Positions 1 through 10,697 of a stretch of 64,000 nt of DNA are shown here, in pieces. Position numbers and translations under genes: made by a program. Where the stretch lies: positions 7,130,001 through 7,194,000 of the forward strand of contig NC_083535.1 in assembly GCF_032362555.1 (NCBI RefSeq), given 5' to 3'. Numbering within the stretch: the stretch's first letter is position 1; every line of letters starts with the position of its first letter. Origin of the DNA: Amyelois transitella (lineage: Eukaryota > Arthropoda > Insecta > Lepidoptera > Pyralidae). The notes beneath the pieces were generated by a model, which was not told the origin of the DNA, made no database searches, and saw only the letters and a program-made list of their open reading frames with translations.

Positions 1-3000
1 TAAGGCCCCGAGATAACGTTGGTTCAAAATGTTTATCGATACTGTTGGCTCTGTCTACCCCGTAAGGGACAAACCTGTATGTTTGGTACAAATAAGAGCA
101 AGAGAAGATAAATCCGTTTATAATTAATTACCTATGTCTAATCTTCCACAGTCTGTCCATGGCTTTGTGTGCTTTCTGCTCGTAGATAGGGTTGCCAGTG
201 AGCCGCGACAATGCCGCCATCTCCAGGATCATGGTTCCCGCGCAAGCGGTACACGTTTCGCGGGATTCCGACATCCCTCGGATGCCGTGTCTTAGGTTTA
301 CCTGAGTAAAAAATTAATTTACCACTTTGATCAACTATGTACTACGTCCACCGATGTGAATCACACACACAATCCTACAAAACATGTTTAGATCCAGTTT
401 TGAACAGATGGACATATTTGTTTGTTTCGTGCAAATTTTCAGCAGGATTGAGTCTATAAATTGTTGTAGTGTATGATTTACCATGTCGGAGAGAATGCAT
501 GACATTTCAATACAAACAGTATTTTTAAAGACATGCATGTTTTGAAATTATAATTAGAGTAATGTTAATGATTATACCATTACCATTGTCACCGTCACTT
601 TTACTTTATTTATTATTTCCGGTAATTATAATTGCATAATATGTAATTAATATATTTGCAAAATCCCCTAATGACACTGCATTATTCCCTTTTGTGTTAT
701 TATCTATATCTACCTACACGTCCTTTTAGCTAGATGTTTATTGTGCTGGATGAAGGTTTTATATGCTGGTTTTATGTGTGCTCGATATATAAATCACTAC
801 ATTAGACTAGGGAAAAGGAAAACTATTCCCAAGTAGCGACGTTCCAAAAACTTGTATTGTATACCTAACTTTTGTGTTATATGTATTGTAGTGATACAAA
901 TTAATGAAAATTACGTTTTCTTATTCACAGTCTATCTTCTAATCAAAATGCCACCTATGAATGTGACAGCTGTAACTTTAATGATCCTAAAATTTAAGGA
1001 GCATAGGAGTAACTGTACTTACATTAGCATGAGGTATTCCAGTAGAAGTGTTGAAGGCGGGCAGCAGCCTCTTGCCCAGATCCTCGGCCATGGCCAGCAG
1101 CTCCCCGGCGTACCACTGCAGCACCGGAACTTCCGGCTGCAGGGACGTCGCTATCACGTGAGCTGACAGCAAACCCCTGGAAACATGAGCTTTCGTACGC
1201 CTGACTTTGGAACTGACGTTATCTTTAACTTCGACTCCTGTCGTACCTAAATCCCGATAACATCGAAAAAAGCCCAGGGCGTGACTTCTTACTATGATCC
1301 TGAATTAGGGTAAGTCATGTTTTGACACGAAGCAACTCCGGTGTGTCTTACGCAATCTTTTCAGAGGAACCTTACCTATGTTTGACAATGCGGTTGGTGA
1401 CAATATCCGTAACTTGAAAGTTGAAACCCGAATTGGGATCTTCTTACAAGGGGACATGAACCAAGTACAAATAATAGTCTCTATGAAATGATAAAAAAAG
1501 GGGAAGGAATTTAAAAGAAAGAAAGAAAGTAAGTGGAAATCAACAGTTTTTGCTTTCCCTATGAAAAAAAGAAATGATAGTGTGTAGGTATGTATGTAGA
1601 AAACCATGAATGTCGCAAAATTTTGGTGCTATTAAAAATAATAAAATAAAAATTAGTAAATAAAATAAACTATGTAAATAGAAAAAGTGACGGTACTAAT
1701 ATAAAATCAAAACGAACTTGGTTTTAACTTACACACTGGTCTAAGATATGGTAATTTCTCATCCATAGATCAATTAAATACCTGGCATGTATTCCTCAGG
1801 CTTAAAAAAAAATATTCTTTTGGCTAAACGATGAAAGTCAGTACTTCAAAAAGTGATGTACGGCATGTAATGGACCTATCAAACTTACCCAATAACTCGT
1901 ATATTAGTCTCAAAGACAGATACGACAATGTCGTGGTCGAAGGTTACATCCTTGATGACCAGCTGCATCGCCCGGCTGAATTCTGAGAAGTCGCCCATCA
2001 CTGCCAGCGTATCCAGGCTATCCACGAGAGTGAGAGAAAAGCTAGAAACAATTGGCATATTTAGTGGTAGGTTTTTGTTAACTTTATGAAGGTGATAGTA
2101 AAAAAATATACGAGTATTAGATTTAGCTGTCGCTTTTTGAGTCGACAGTGGAAGTCGCGTCATTCTTGACTAAATAACTCGTAGTCTGAAGCCATTGGCA
2201 TAGTAGAAGAAGAGGTACATACGTCATCATTATCTTAGTGTATTCTAAGTTTCGCTCTTAGCCCGTTAGCCCTTGTGTTGCTCATATAGGTTGTCTAGTA
2301 GTACGGAGTAACCTTCTTTTTGCACAAAGCGTCCAGCATTTGACTTTCGTAACAGGAAGGGCTCTACCAGATAAGATAAGGACAAGTGTCGTTATTTTGT
2401 TTTGTATAGCTTACTTTTTCCTACGTCGCCTCTTAAACCCTAGGAAAGATTTGAAGTCGTTAAATATTACTCGTCAAACAACACGTCCCTCAAGACTGAC
2501 TGATAGGCAACGCGCAGACCAGTGGGTCTACTGACATAAAATTAGGCATGTAGGTTCCTTATGTGATCTACCGGTGCACTTAGAGAGGACCCGGGGCTTT
2601 TCGTTATGATGCGAGCCCAGCCGCACAGGCGTACTCGTCTAAGTCGTTGCAGGTAGGTTTTGTCTACTCCGAAAGAAAAGAAGACGTGAACATTTGGTTC
2701 ATTAATTAAATAAAATACCAAAAATATACTTCTGACGTGTAGTCCTACGAAAAGCGAAAGTAGGTCACTGCTGTTCCTAACCACTTAAAAAACAAGAACC
2801 TTGAATATAACAGTCTATATTATTCGAACAATGCAAGTAGTGCGTTGCATTGCATTGCTTGCAGTCATCTACTTTACTAACACAGAAAAAATAATTTTAA
2901 CACCATAACTTTGTTTATATTGAACACAATTCGTACCTAACTTCAAAGACGTACTTATACCAAATACTCAGTACAGTTCTAAGGTATACTTCTAAAGAGG

Positions 3001-6000
3001 ATTTAGAATTTTACATACATACATATAAACACGTCTACATCCCTTGCGGGGGTAAATAGAGCCAACAGTCTTGGTAAGAATGAAAGGCCACAATCAGCTG
3101 TATGGCTTAATAATAGAATTGAGATTCAAATAGGACACGTTGCTAGCCCATCGCCTATAAGAAGAATCTCAAGTTTATTAGTCTATCCCTTAGTCGCCTT
3201 ATTCAACATCCCTGGGAAAGGATGAGATGGTCCTATTCTAAAGTGCCGGAGTGAAAATTCAGGAGATTTGAGAAAGAAAATACCGTTATTTTTTATTTTA
3301 TTTACTTAGTTAAAATAAGCCATTTCTCATATATGTTTATCTATGAAATATTGAAAGAACAAGAACAAGGGAATGCTGTAATATGAAAGAAGATGTGACA
3401 GGAATGGAAACGGGATAGCTGCTAATCAAGCTTGCTGCTTGATCAAACAAATATACTAGGAGGCTCTACAAGACTAACAGAATCAAAATCAGACAGGCTT
3501 GCATGAAATGAGCAATGAATGTGGATGAAGTGAAAGAAGTATGATCATGACAAGTACATAATTTTTTTTCTTTCACGTATGGAAAAGAGGCGTAATTTTG
3601 GTATGTTACAAAAAACAGCGTAAGAGCATTGATGGTCGAATCGCTGCCCGGTTGAAATGCGTGATGCGCATAAAAGGCACAGGTTCAAATTCGACCTCGG
3701 CCGTCTACCAATAACTATTTTAGCAGTTATGTACATTAGTTGGACTACTAACCGACGTTCTTATGGTCTTAGTGCCGTGTGGTTCCCGGCACCAATAAAA
3801 AAAAGAATAGGACCACTCCATCTCGTTCCCATGGATGTCGTAAAAGGCGACTAAGGGATAGGCTTATATAATTACTTGGGATTCTTCTTTTAGGCGATGG
3901 GCTAGCAACCTGTCACTATTTGAATCTCAATTCCATCATAAAGCCAAACAGCTGAACGTGGCCTATCAGTCTTTTCAAGACTGTTGGCTCTGTCTACCCC
4001 GCAAGGGATATAGACGTGATTATATGTCTGTATGTATGTTCTTATGGTGAAGGAAAATATCTTGAGGAAACCTGAACATTCACGCAACTGGATGTGTAAC
4101 CAGGATCTATTGAATACTGGTTAGCTTCCCTGGCAAAGGGTGCGGAGGTCAATTAAACCTGACTCACCCTATTCAAGTTCCATGGACAAAAACACCGGGA
4201 TTCTTTCCTGAGTGGTAAGATTGCAACCGGGACTAAAGCCAGGAGGAAGAAGACAACAAACATCATTCGTCATGAGCAATAAAAAAACAGATTCTCAGGA
4301 ATATAATTTCACGATATATAAAAAGTGATACAATTCTGAAACAGTATAGACTATTAGAAATAGCCAATCAATTAACTGCCAAGCTAATGTGTCGTGAGTT
4401 TGTTTTATTGCCATATTTAAATTTAAGGGTAGAGAAGACATCTTGAGACAGTTACATGAGAGAAGAAATGTGCTTCCTGCGGCTGTGACAAAGTTGTTTA
4501 TGTACAATTAACTTTTGTTGTTAAAAGAACCACGCGCTTGCTGGCTGTTATCAGAGTATTCTAGAAAATTCTCTGTATAGTTAATGAAAATTGCTAGGAA
4601 TTTCTTTATCAGAAGTAATAAAAAAACTGTGTTGGCGAAACTATGTTAGGTAGATATTTTTATATGAAGATAGGTACTCGTAGTTGGACATTTCTGCATG
4701 ACTGTTCCATTTTCTTTTTTTGTATGTCCTGTAAGAGCACTTGATAGTATTCAACTAAAAATTAAGATCTAAGAGTATAAGTTCATGTAAAAAAAAAACA
4801 TCCAGCTAGCCAAACACCAATATTCATGGAAGCAAAGAAGAAGTGAAACAAGGATCTTTTAATAAAATATTGAAGTAATCTTGTGGTGTTATCTCAAGAA
4901 AGATACTCATAACAGTATAAAACCTTGATAAAATGAAAATTAAAACAAGGTCATCTAACTAGCAATTGCAATAATGTACCTATCTGTTTAAATAAAAATA
5001 TTCATATCTTCAACAGTGAATAATTTTGTATAGATAGCATATCCAATCAACATATTTGTGTCATTACAACTTCATATATCATATGCATAGGTATTTTTAC
5101 CGTGTTTAATTTATTAAGTTGATTTGGATATATAACAAGAACATTTGGTATACAATGCTACAGTTTACCTATGATAACCAAGGATATGATGCCGGAATAC
5201 AACTATTCTGGCATCATATCCTTGGAACAAGAAATATACATAAAACATATAAACTAAATAAACAAAAATACTTGTTAAACTATTCCTTACATGAGAGTTA
5301 TGAATGTAGATGAAGTGAACGAAGTATGCAAGGATTGTGGGAAGTGGAAAAATGTAGACTCTACCTACAAGACATAATTTTATGTCTACACACTGTACAT
5401 AGTCAATGAGTGACTATAGTACAGTGTGTAGACATAAAATTATGTCATGAGACATCTTTTAATGCTGTATAAATATTGCCATTGAGGTAGATGTTCATAA
5501 TTTTCATTCCCTTTAATGTGTCACAGACAAGCACACTATTTCAAATTAATTTAAAAAAAGTCCCTATTCATAATGTCTTATCACCTGCAAACTGTAGGTC
5601 ACAAAATGTCTAGACCACTAGATAACAGATGTGCATCAATCTGTCCCACAACAAAATATGAATTATCATTTCATGAGATATAGCCATTATCACACTTACT
5701 TGCCAAGGGTATCATCCATGTCTCCCCTGCTTGGTGTGATGCCTTTCCACCTTCCCTTGCAGCTTAATGGCATCAGCTCATCAGCAGGGTATGCATTATT
5801 CATGTATGCATCATAAGCATGATAAAACATCTTCCTTGCTTCCTCCCTGGGTATCAGAAATGATTAGTTGGCATGGTATCTAATTCCCTTCATGCAAGAT
5901 AAAGGAACTATACCTTTAAACAGTAAGTCAACTTTGCGATACTGACTTACCAAGAACATCAGAAAATCCATGAACAAGAAAGTAATACCTCTAATTGTGT

Positions 6001-6425
6001 AAGTAATATGTGTTGTTGGTCTATTTTCATAATAGATCAGTCCAGTACAAAAGTAAGAATGAAAGAGAATTTAGGATTAATGGAAAATTATATCCTAAAT
6101 GTGCGTAGGGATGTACAAATTCTAGTTTGTGAATTATATTATTGTTTATTTTACTCATTTGCTTAACATTTGTGTAGTTACTTTTGACAATGACCTACCC
6201 ATTTCCAAGATTACAGAAAGATTGTATCGATTGTTAAAGTAGATCATTTTAAGAGTGTCTTGCACAATACCCATGTAGTTAAAATTAATTTAAGAATACT
6301 TAGTAAAGGCTCAGTTCTTACCTTAGATTAAATCTTTCTACTGTTGTCATACGGGAAGCTGTTGATTCTTCTTCTGTCTTAACACATATAGCGAAAATAA
6401 AAACTAACAAAACTCGATATGCCAT
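1..6425 (-). CDS. EDEM-type ER mannosidase (GH47), 5' part
   Basis: Partial gene; its 3' end lies beyond base 1. Five coding exons join in phase with AG/GT borders: 6425-6322, 5846-5700, 2041-1889, 1176-1023 and 301-132, giving about 242 residues. The start ATG opens a hydrophobic signal peptide ([15 protein letters not shown]). A GH47 domain follows: [15 protein letters not shown] near residue 55, [12 protein letters not shown] at 85-96, SVFETNIRV at 125-133 with the candidate catalytic acid Glu128, [12 protein letters not shown], then [13 protein letters not shown]. These blocks resemble EDEM3 more than EDEM1 or EDEM2 as I remember them. Family members act in the ER lumen, trimming mannose from misfolded glycoproteins and so marking them for ER-associated degradation. 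Two large introns (1177-1888 is shorter; 2042-5699 is the largest) hold SINE copies and long hairpins. Family assignment is secure; the paralogue is less so. Confidence 0.9.
40..90 (+). repeat. SINE-like family A, 3' fragment
   Basis: Contains the family's GTTGGCTCTGTCTACCCC block and the AAGGGA that follows it, but not the head or centre. It lies in an EDEM intron beyond the last exon in the window. Confidence 0.6.
3013..3251 (-). repeat. SINE-like family A, near full length, reversed
   Basis: Reads in reverse from the CATACATACATA tail through the CCCTTGCGGGG and GAGCCAACAGTCTTG blocks to GTGCCGG at the head end. It lies in the large EDEM intron. Confidence 0.8.
3640..3735 (+). repeat. tRNA-like SINE head
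   Basis: Contains AGGTTCAAATTCGACC, which resembles a tRNA B box (GGTTCRANNC), preceded by GATGCGCATAAAAGGCAC. This suggests the pol III promoter head of a tRNA-derived SINE. It sits just 5' of a family A SINE copy. Confidence 0.45.
3770..4040 (+). repeat. SINE-like family A, full length
   Basis: The best reference copy in the window. In order: head GTGTGGTTCCCGGCACC; A-rich stretch; CCATGGATGTCGTAAAAGGC; GACTAAGGGATAGGC; GGCGATGGGCTAGCAACCTG; CAGCTGAACGTGGCC; TTTTCAAGACTGTTGGCTC; CCCCGCAAGGGATATAGAC; tail ending GTCTGTATGTATG. The element is about 270 bp. I see no clear tRNA-like head within it. Copies across the window diverge and are often truncated at the 5' end, as expected for retrotransposed elements. 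Confidence 0.85.
4042..4260 (+). repeat. Second SINE-like family (B), 3' part
   Basis: The string GAGGAAACCTGAACATTC, then a TGTGTAACCAGGATC block, CCTGACTCACC, and a GCCAGGAGGAAGAAGA tail. Similar strings recur at 33301-33500, 33735-33935, 45170-45300 and 51040-51215, so this is a dispersed family. It follows directly on the family A copy. Confidence 0.6.
5177..5226. repeat. Intronic hairpin, about 20-bp arms
   Basis: CCAAGGATATGATGCC with GGAAT is mirrored after a six-base loop by ATTC and GGCATCATATCCTTGG. One base in the arms does not pair in the Watson-Crick sense. It lies in the large EDEM intron. Confidence 0.85.
5371..5446. repeat. Intronic hairpin, about 35-bp arms
   Basis: The left arm opens GACATAATTTTATGTCTAC and its reverse complement closes the element. 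The arms differ by a single inserted base, and the loop is about five bases. It could be a tiny MITE or a small-RNA-type hairpin. It lies in the large EDEM intron. Confidence 0.9.
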
Positions 6426-6660
6426 TATTATCACCATATCACAATGTTTTCGAATGACTAGCGCTCACTTCTTTAAACAGGCAGGTAAGATTTTTATTTA
6501 CAAAGAAAATTAAACAAAATTATTAAAAGTTAGTATTAAATTATACAAAACTCACATTTTAAAGAAAATGAAACAAACACCTTGTTTTCCTACAACTAGT
6601 TACAAAACCACCATGACACTTAAGTTGACCTGTCCTGCTGAGCTGCCTGCCCTGCCTGCT
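6426..6660 (-). promoter_or_regulatory. Probable 5' UTR and promoter of the EDEM gene
   Basis: This is the sequence directly upstream of the EDEM start codon on the minus strand. It holds no coding signal. I see no clear TATA box at a standard distance, so the transcription start is not placed. The assignment rests on position only. Confidence 0.35.
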
Positions 6661-6921
6661 GTCTGTTTGATAGGGATGTAAAAAAATAATTGAATGAAAC
6701 GATTACATGAACATTGATTAACATTACAAGTACTCGATAACATTTAAGTCGATTATCGACTGCCACACCAATATTTCACGCCTCACGCACATTGACAATC
6801 TTTGAGTCAAAAAAGATAATCACTACGTTTTACTTTGAGTAAATGTCACACCATTAGTCAAGAAATAAATAAAATCAATTGCGCATGCATAATGAAAGTA
6901 TTTTCAATCTATATCTATTAC

Positions 6922-7246
6922 ATATAATAAAACAGTAAAAATATTTTGTCTGTACATTAAGTATTTTGGACTGAAATGGATAGAAGAACACTTAGAATGA
7001 ATATTAGAAAGCAAAAATATATTTTTTAAATTTCTTGTCTGTCTGTCTGTATGTATGATCACAATTATCTCCGAAAGTACTGAACCGATTTACTTAAACG
7101 ATTTACATCAAAATCGGTTCACTAAAAAAAAGTTATCGACATTTGAATGAACTCAAGGCATGAGTTTGCCTGCAAATAAGTTACGAAATTTAAAATTCAA
7201 AGTCATTTTATCATTATACAACAGAATTATACCTATAACATATAAA
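6922..7246 (+). repeat. Left arm of 1.2-kb inverted repeat
   Basis: Pairs with 7760-8123 in reverse complement. Shared landmarks are CAGTAAAAATATTTTGTCTG, the GTCTGTCTGTCTGTATG stretch, CTCCGAAAGTACTGAACCG, and CAAGGCATGAGTTTGCCTGC. The TCGGAGATAA and ACCGATTT strings resemble the ends of common moth transposons, so both arms probably come from one family inserted in opposite orientations, or from one foldback element. Confidence 0.75.
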
Positions 7247-7257
7247 TATAAATATAA

Positions 7258-7385
7258 GTGAAAGGCGACTAAGGGATAGGCTTACAAACATGGGATTCTT
7301 TTTTAGGCGATGGGCGAGCAACCTATCACAATTTGAATCTGATGCTGAACGTGGCCATTCAGTCTTTATAAGCCTTCTTTTCTGT
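7258..7385 (+). repeat. SINE-like family A fragment
   Basis: Central and 3' blocks (GGCGACTAAGGGATAGGC, GGCGATGGGCGAGCAACC, GAACGTGGCCATTCAGTC) lie inside the spacer of the 1.2-kb inverted repeat. Confidence 0.75.
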
Positions 7386-7759
7386 TTTTTTTTCTGTGAT
7401 TTTATTAAATCACTGTCACTTAATGAAGTGATGACTTACCTATAACGGCTTCTGAACACCTACACTTCTAAAACGGCTTGTGAATCTACTAATATAACAA
7501 AACAAAAATAAAACGTAAACACTAGAAATTTGTCAAAACAGAAAATTATTCCCAACTAGCTATTGCCCGCGACTTCGCCCGCGAAAATTGCGACTTGAAT
7601 CTACAAAAATGTGAACCCAACCCAACTTCACAGCCTCACGCGCCAACCACTGACCCATGGTTACAGTGGTGTCGAAATTAAAGTAGACTTACAAACCAAA
7701 AATCTTTTTACGTGAGAATTACGCATGTTATGTGTGGCAAAAGCAGGATATTATCAAAC

Positions 7760-8123
7760 TATAATTAACATATAGGTATAATGCTGTCGTACAATGATAA
7801 ATTACTTTGAATTTAAAATTTCGTAACCTATTTGCAGGCAAATTCATGCCTTGAGTTAATTCAAATGACGCTAACTTTTAATGAACCGATTTTGATGAAA
7901 CAAACTTTAAATGTTTGTCTGAGTTAAAACAAAGTAATTGGAGAAAGTTTTAAGTAAATCGGTTCAGTACTTTCGGAGATAAGCATGATCATTCATACAG
8001 ACAGAGAGACAGACAAAAATTTAAAAAAAAATGTTTGCTTTCTTATTGTCCCTCTATCTATTTCAGTTAAAAATAAAAAATACTAAATATACAGACAAAA
8101 TATTTTTACTGTTTTATTATATT
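7760..8123 (-). repeat. Right arm of 1.2-kb inverted repeat
   Basis: Reverse-complement partner of 6922-7246. It is about 40 bases longer because of an extra stretch around the TGTTTGTCTGAGTTAAAAC string. Both arms end in TA-rich DNA, and no coding sequence lies within them. Confidence 0.75.
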
Positions 8124-9471
8124 TTTAGATAACCGAAAACGTCAACAAGATAGTAGGTTCAAATCAAAATTCGGCACACACTGTACATCAAAGTATTTAA
8201 CGCTGACATTCCATTAAATATTATATAAATTTCAATTAATTCAATTCATCTATTCAAGTTAACAATATATTCTCTCGTCCACATTTCTATTCTAATTCTA
8301 AGTTAAGTCAATTGTGAAGTTGAGGTTGTTGAAGAAAATGCTGCCGTGCAGTTTGTGCACTGGCGCTTTAGAAGCGACAGTAAATTTACTTTTAAGTCAT
8401 TCGACATCAACCAATGTCGTGAAACTTAAAAATAAAGAACAGTTATTAACAGATGTCTGAAATATTAATGAATATTTTTTTTAGAATTTTGAGTAAAACA
8501 TTTTTGCGATCACCAAGTCGGACGTACATACTTCTTGGTGACCGCAATAATATATGTAAGACGTTTCGTTACACGCGGGCAAAGAAAGGCAGAAAACCGC
8601 TGCGCGGGGGCAATGCACTCAAATAAAAAAGGAACGCATTTAAACTTTGTGGATTCTCTTTCGGAACGACTTTTGGGTTTCGTGAGCATTCTAGTGTTGT
8701 TAATAATTTTGTGGATGACTGATGTTTTTGTTTGGTTTTTATATCAGAAATAAGTCTATATGAGTTTAACGAGCCTTTTTCTGAGGAACCCAATTGAGAC
8801 ACCACTTCCATAATTATTATGCGTATCCTCTCTTACCGCCACTCCAGTTAAATCTAAACGTAGAAAAGGAGAGAAGACTAGACATACTGACTTACTTTCA
8901 TTTCTGTCTAGGTTTGGGCTTTGATGAGGTAAAATTTATAAATGAGTGGATACTTTTAGGGCAAAATTAAATGTTTCCAGGTAATTTAAATTGCTAAAAA
9001 AAAAGAATACACATATGGCCTCAACCTGAGACATGTCGACAAGATATTCTTCATCTTCCCTCTTTTTTTTACTTTGTGGTTAACATTAAATTAAAGACAG
9101 AGAAAATACATATTCTATCAACGGTGGTGAATATAAACAATAGGTAGCTTGACAGAACTTTTTTTTAACATTTTTTCGATTTCTGTCAGCTGATCTTTCC
9201 TATATTGTAAAGAAGAAGCAGACAGATGTACGCTTAAGCATTCATCATAAATAATAAATAAAGGTCATTTTCACGAAGACAATTAAAATTAAAATTGGCA
9301 ATGCTGCCAGCCTTCTGGGCACTCTCCCGCAAGTTGATGCTATGCAGGGACTGTACAATTTGTAAATTTAATTTAAGTTTGTAATTCGTTTATTTCTTTT
9401 TATAAGAAGTTTTATTTTTTATTTTGCTTATTCCAAAATGATGTATTTAATGAAGACATAATTTGATATTT

Positions 9472-9690
9472 AGCTATACTAATATTATAAACCTGAAGAG
9501 TTTGTTTGTTTGAACGCGCTATCTCAGGAACTACTGGTTCGAATTGAAAAAATATTTTTGTGTATTACATTACGCTGCAACTATTAGAAGCGAAGAAATA
9601 ATGGAAAATAAAAAAAAGGGGGAATATTATTCATCTCTGAGGGCTTCAACGATGCCCAAAATAACTATGCCACGCGGACTAAGTCGAGCT
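9472..9690 (+). repeat. Moth transposon fragment, ATATTATAAA type
   Basis: Begins CTAATATTATAAACCTGAA, then TGAACGCGCTATCTCAGGAA and CTACTGGTTCGAATTG, and near its end CCACGCGGACTAAGTCG. These strings recur in many moth genomes in non-autonomous elements. Related fragments lie at 17063-17130, 29033-29190 and 59278-59300. Confidence 0.55.
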
Positions 9691-9805
9691 AATCAGCTCA
9701 GTTCACCAATCAGCAATCGCTCTTAACCAAAAGAGCAATCGCACTTCCAGTTAGTATATTTCCGTGGTACTTACCTAGCCAACAATGTTCGGTTCGGGTT
9801 CGGGT

Positions 9806-9850
9806 CACGTGACTAAACATTAATACTATATTTCAAGCCGCCATATTGCA
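9806..9850 (+). promoter_or_regulatory. Candidate MEP-1 core promoter
   Basis: A perfect E-box CACGTG lies at 9806-9811 and GCCGCCATATTG, a YY1/Pho-type motif, at about 9838-9849. The GC content rises locally. A likely non-coding first exon follows, ending at a GTGAGT donor at 10097. No TATA box is seen. The assignment rests on motif and position. Confidence 0.45.
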
Positions 9851-10096
9851 TTTGTGCGGTGGTCAAAAGATTGTGCTGGCGCCTAATTTTGTAATTTATT
9901 ATATTACATAAATTAAAAATTACTGTTCTAACACTGTAAATTGGTGTTCTGAAGACTGTTATTTGAAATTATTTACAAAAGTATACTGTGCGAAAAAGTT
10001 TTGTGTGTAATTTTTTTTAAGAAATAGTTGTGAGTTCCACCATTGAAGTAACCAAGTGGTGAACCAGAAAAGCATCACCTACATCATCCCGTAGAG
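9850..10096 (+). other. MEP-1: Probable non-coding first exon of MEP-1
   Basis: A stretch between the promoter motifs and a strong donor (GTAGAG/GTGAGT at 10096/10097). It has no long ORF. The next good acceptor, TTTTGACAG at 10661, opens the exon that holds the MEP-1 start. The 5' end is not defined. Confidence 0.45.
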
Positions 10097-10538
10097 GTGA
10101 GTTTGTATTCCATTGAATAAGTACCGTACTGAAAATTGAAAAGAATATAACAGTTTTTATTGTCTTGTCGAGTTAGAAATTAATGTACCGGCTTGAATTG
10201 TTTACATAAAGATCTCTAAAGCTACTGTTCTTGTGCATATAAAATATCAGTAGAGTGGTTAACGGTATTATCATAAAAAAGATAATGATTAAGTATTCTG
10301 ATGATTGCTGTTTTGTTTATTATTTCAATTTGGAGCGAAATTTATATGCTGTCTTTTGGTTTTCGAGTTGAGTATACACACGTAAATATGTAAACAAAGT
10401 TAGAGACCTATAGTTTTTAGTTGATTTTTAATGTTTTCTTGTATTGGATGTGACCTTTGAATAAATAGGATATTTTGTACACGTAGCTGTAAAGTGCGGT
10501 ACCATGGAACCGCCATTTTGATTGCTAGTGCCTTGCCA

Positions 10539-10566
10539 GGGGGGGAAGAGGGGCGGCGGGAGGGGG
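10539..10566 (+). promoter_or_regulatory. G-rich tract with G-quadruplex pattern
   Basis: Four runs of three or more G separated by short loops, in the first MEP-1 intron. It lies 25 bases after a second CCGCCAT motif (10511-10517). It may mark an alternative promoter or be an isolated G-rich patch. Confidence 0.4.
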
Positions 10567-10670
10567 CAGGTTCACTATAAAAAATATGACGCTCAGACAC
10601 TAGGTATCTCATTCTCATAATCATGACTATTAGAAACATAACCTATTATTTGTTTTGACAGGTGTAGGAC

Positions 10671-10697
10671 ATGGAATGTAGCATTGAGACATTATGA
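10671..10697 (+). promoter_or_regulatory. Upstream ORF overlapping the MEP-1 start
   Basis: An ATG nine bases into the exon opens an eight-codon ORF (MECSIETL) whose TGA at 10695-10697 overlaps the MEP-1 ATG at 10694 in the arrangement ATGA. A scanning ribosome would meet it first, so it could lower MEP-1 translation or allow reinitiation. Confidence 0.6.

Larger units (their letters stand above)
2042..5699. other. Large EDEM intron with repeats, no exon seen
   Basis: The intron separates the exon ending in LGN from the one opening [10 protein letters not shown] found no coding exon in it on either strand. It holds two family A SINE copies (3013-3251 and 3770-4040), a tRNA-like SINE piece after the second, and two long hairpins at 5177-5226 and 5371-5446. 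Confidence 0.7.
6661..9800. other. Intergenic, EDEM to MEP-1 (divergent genes)
   Basis: No gene is supported here. The stretch holds a palindromic element (6922-8123), a SINE fragment in its centre, and a second transposon-like fragment at 9472-9690. The rest is AT-rich. A 40-codon ORF beginning MLPCSLCTGALEA at 8338 has no supporting context and may be a repeat remnant. Confidence 0.6.
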
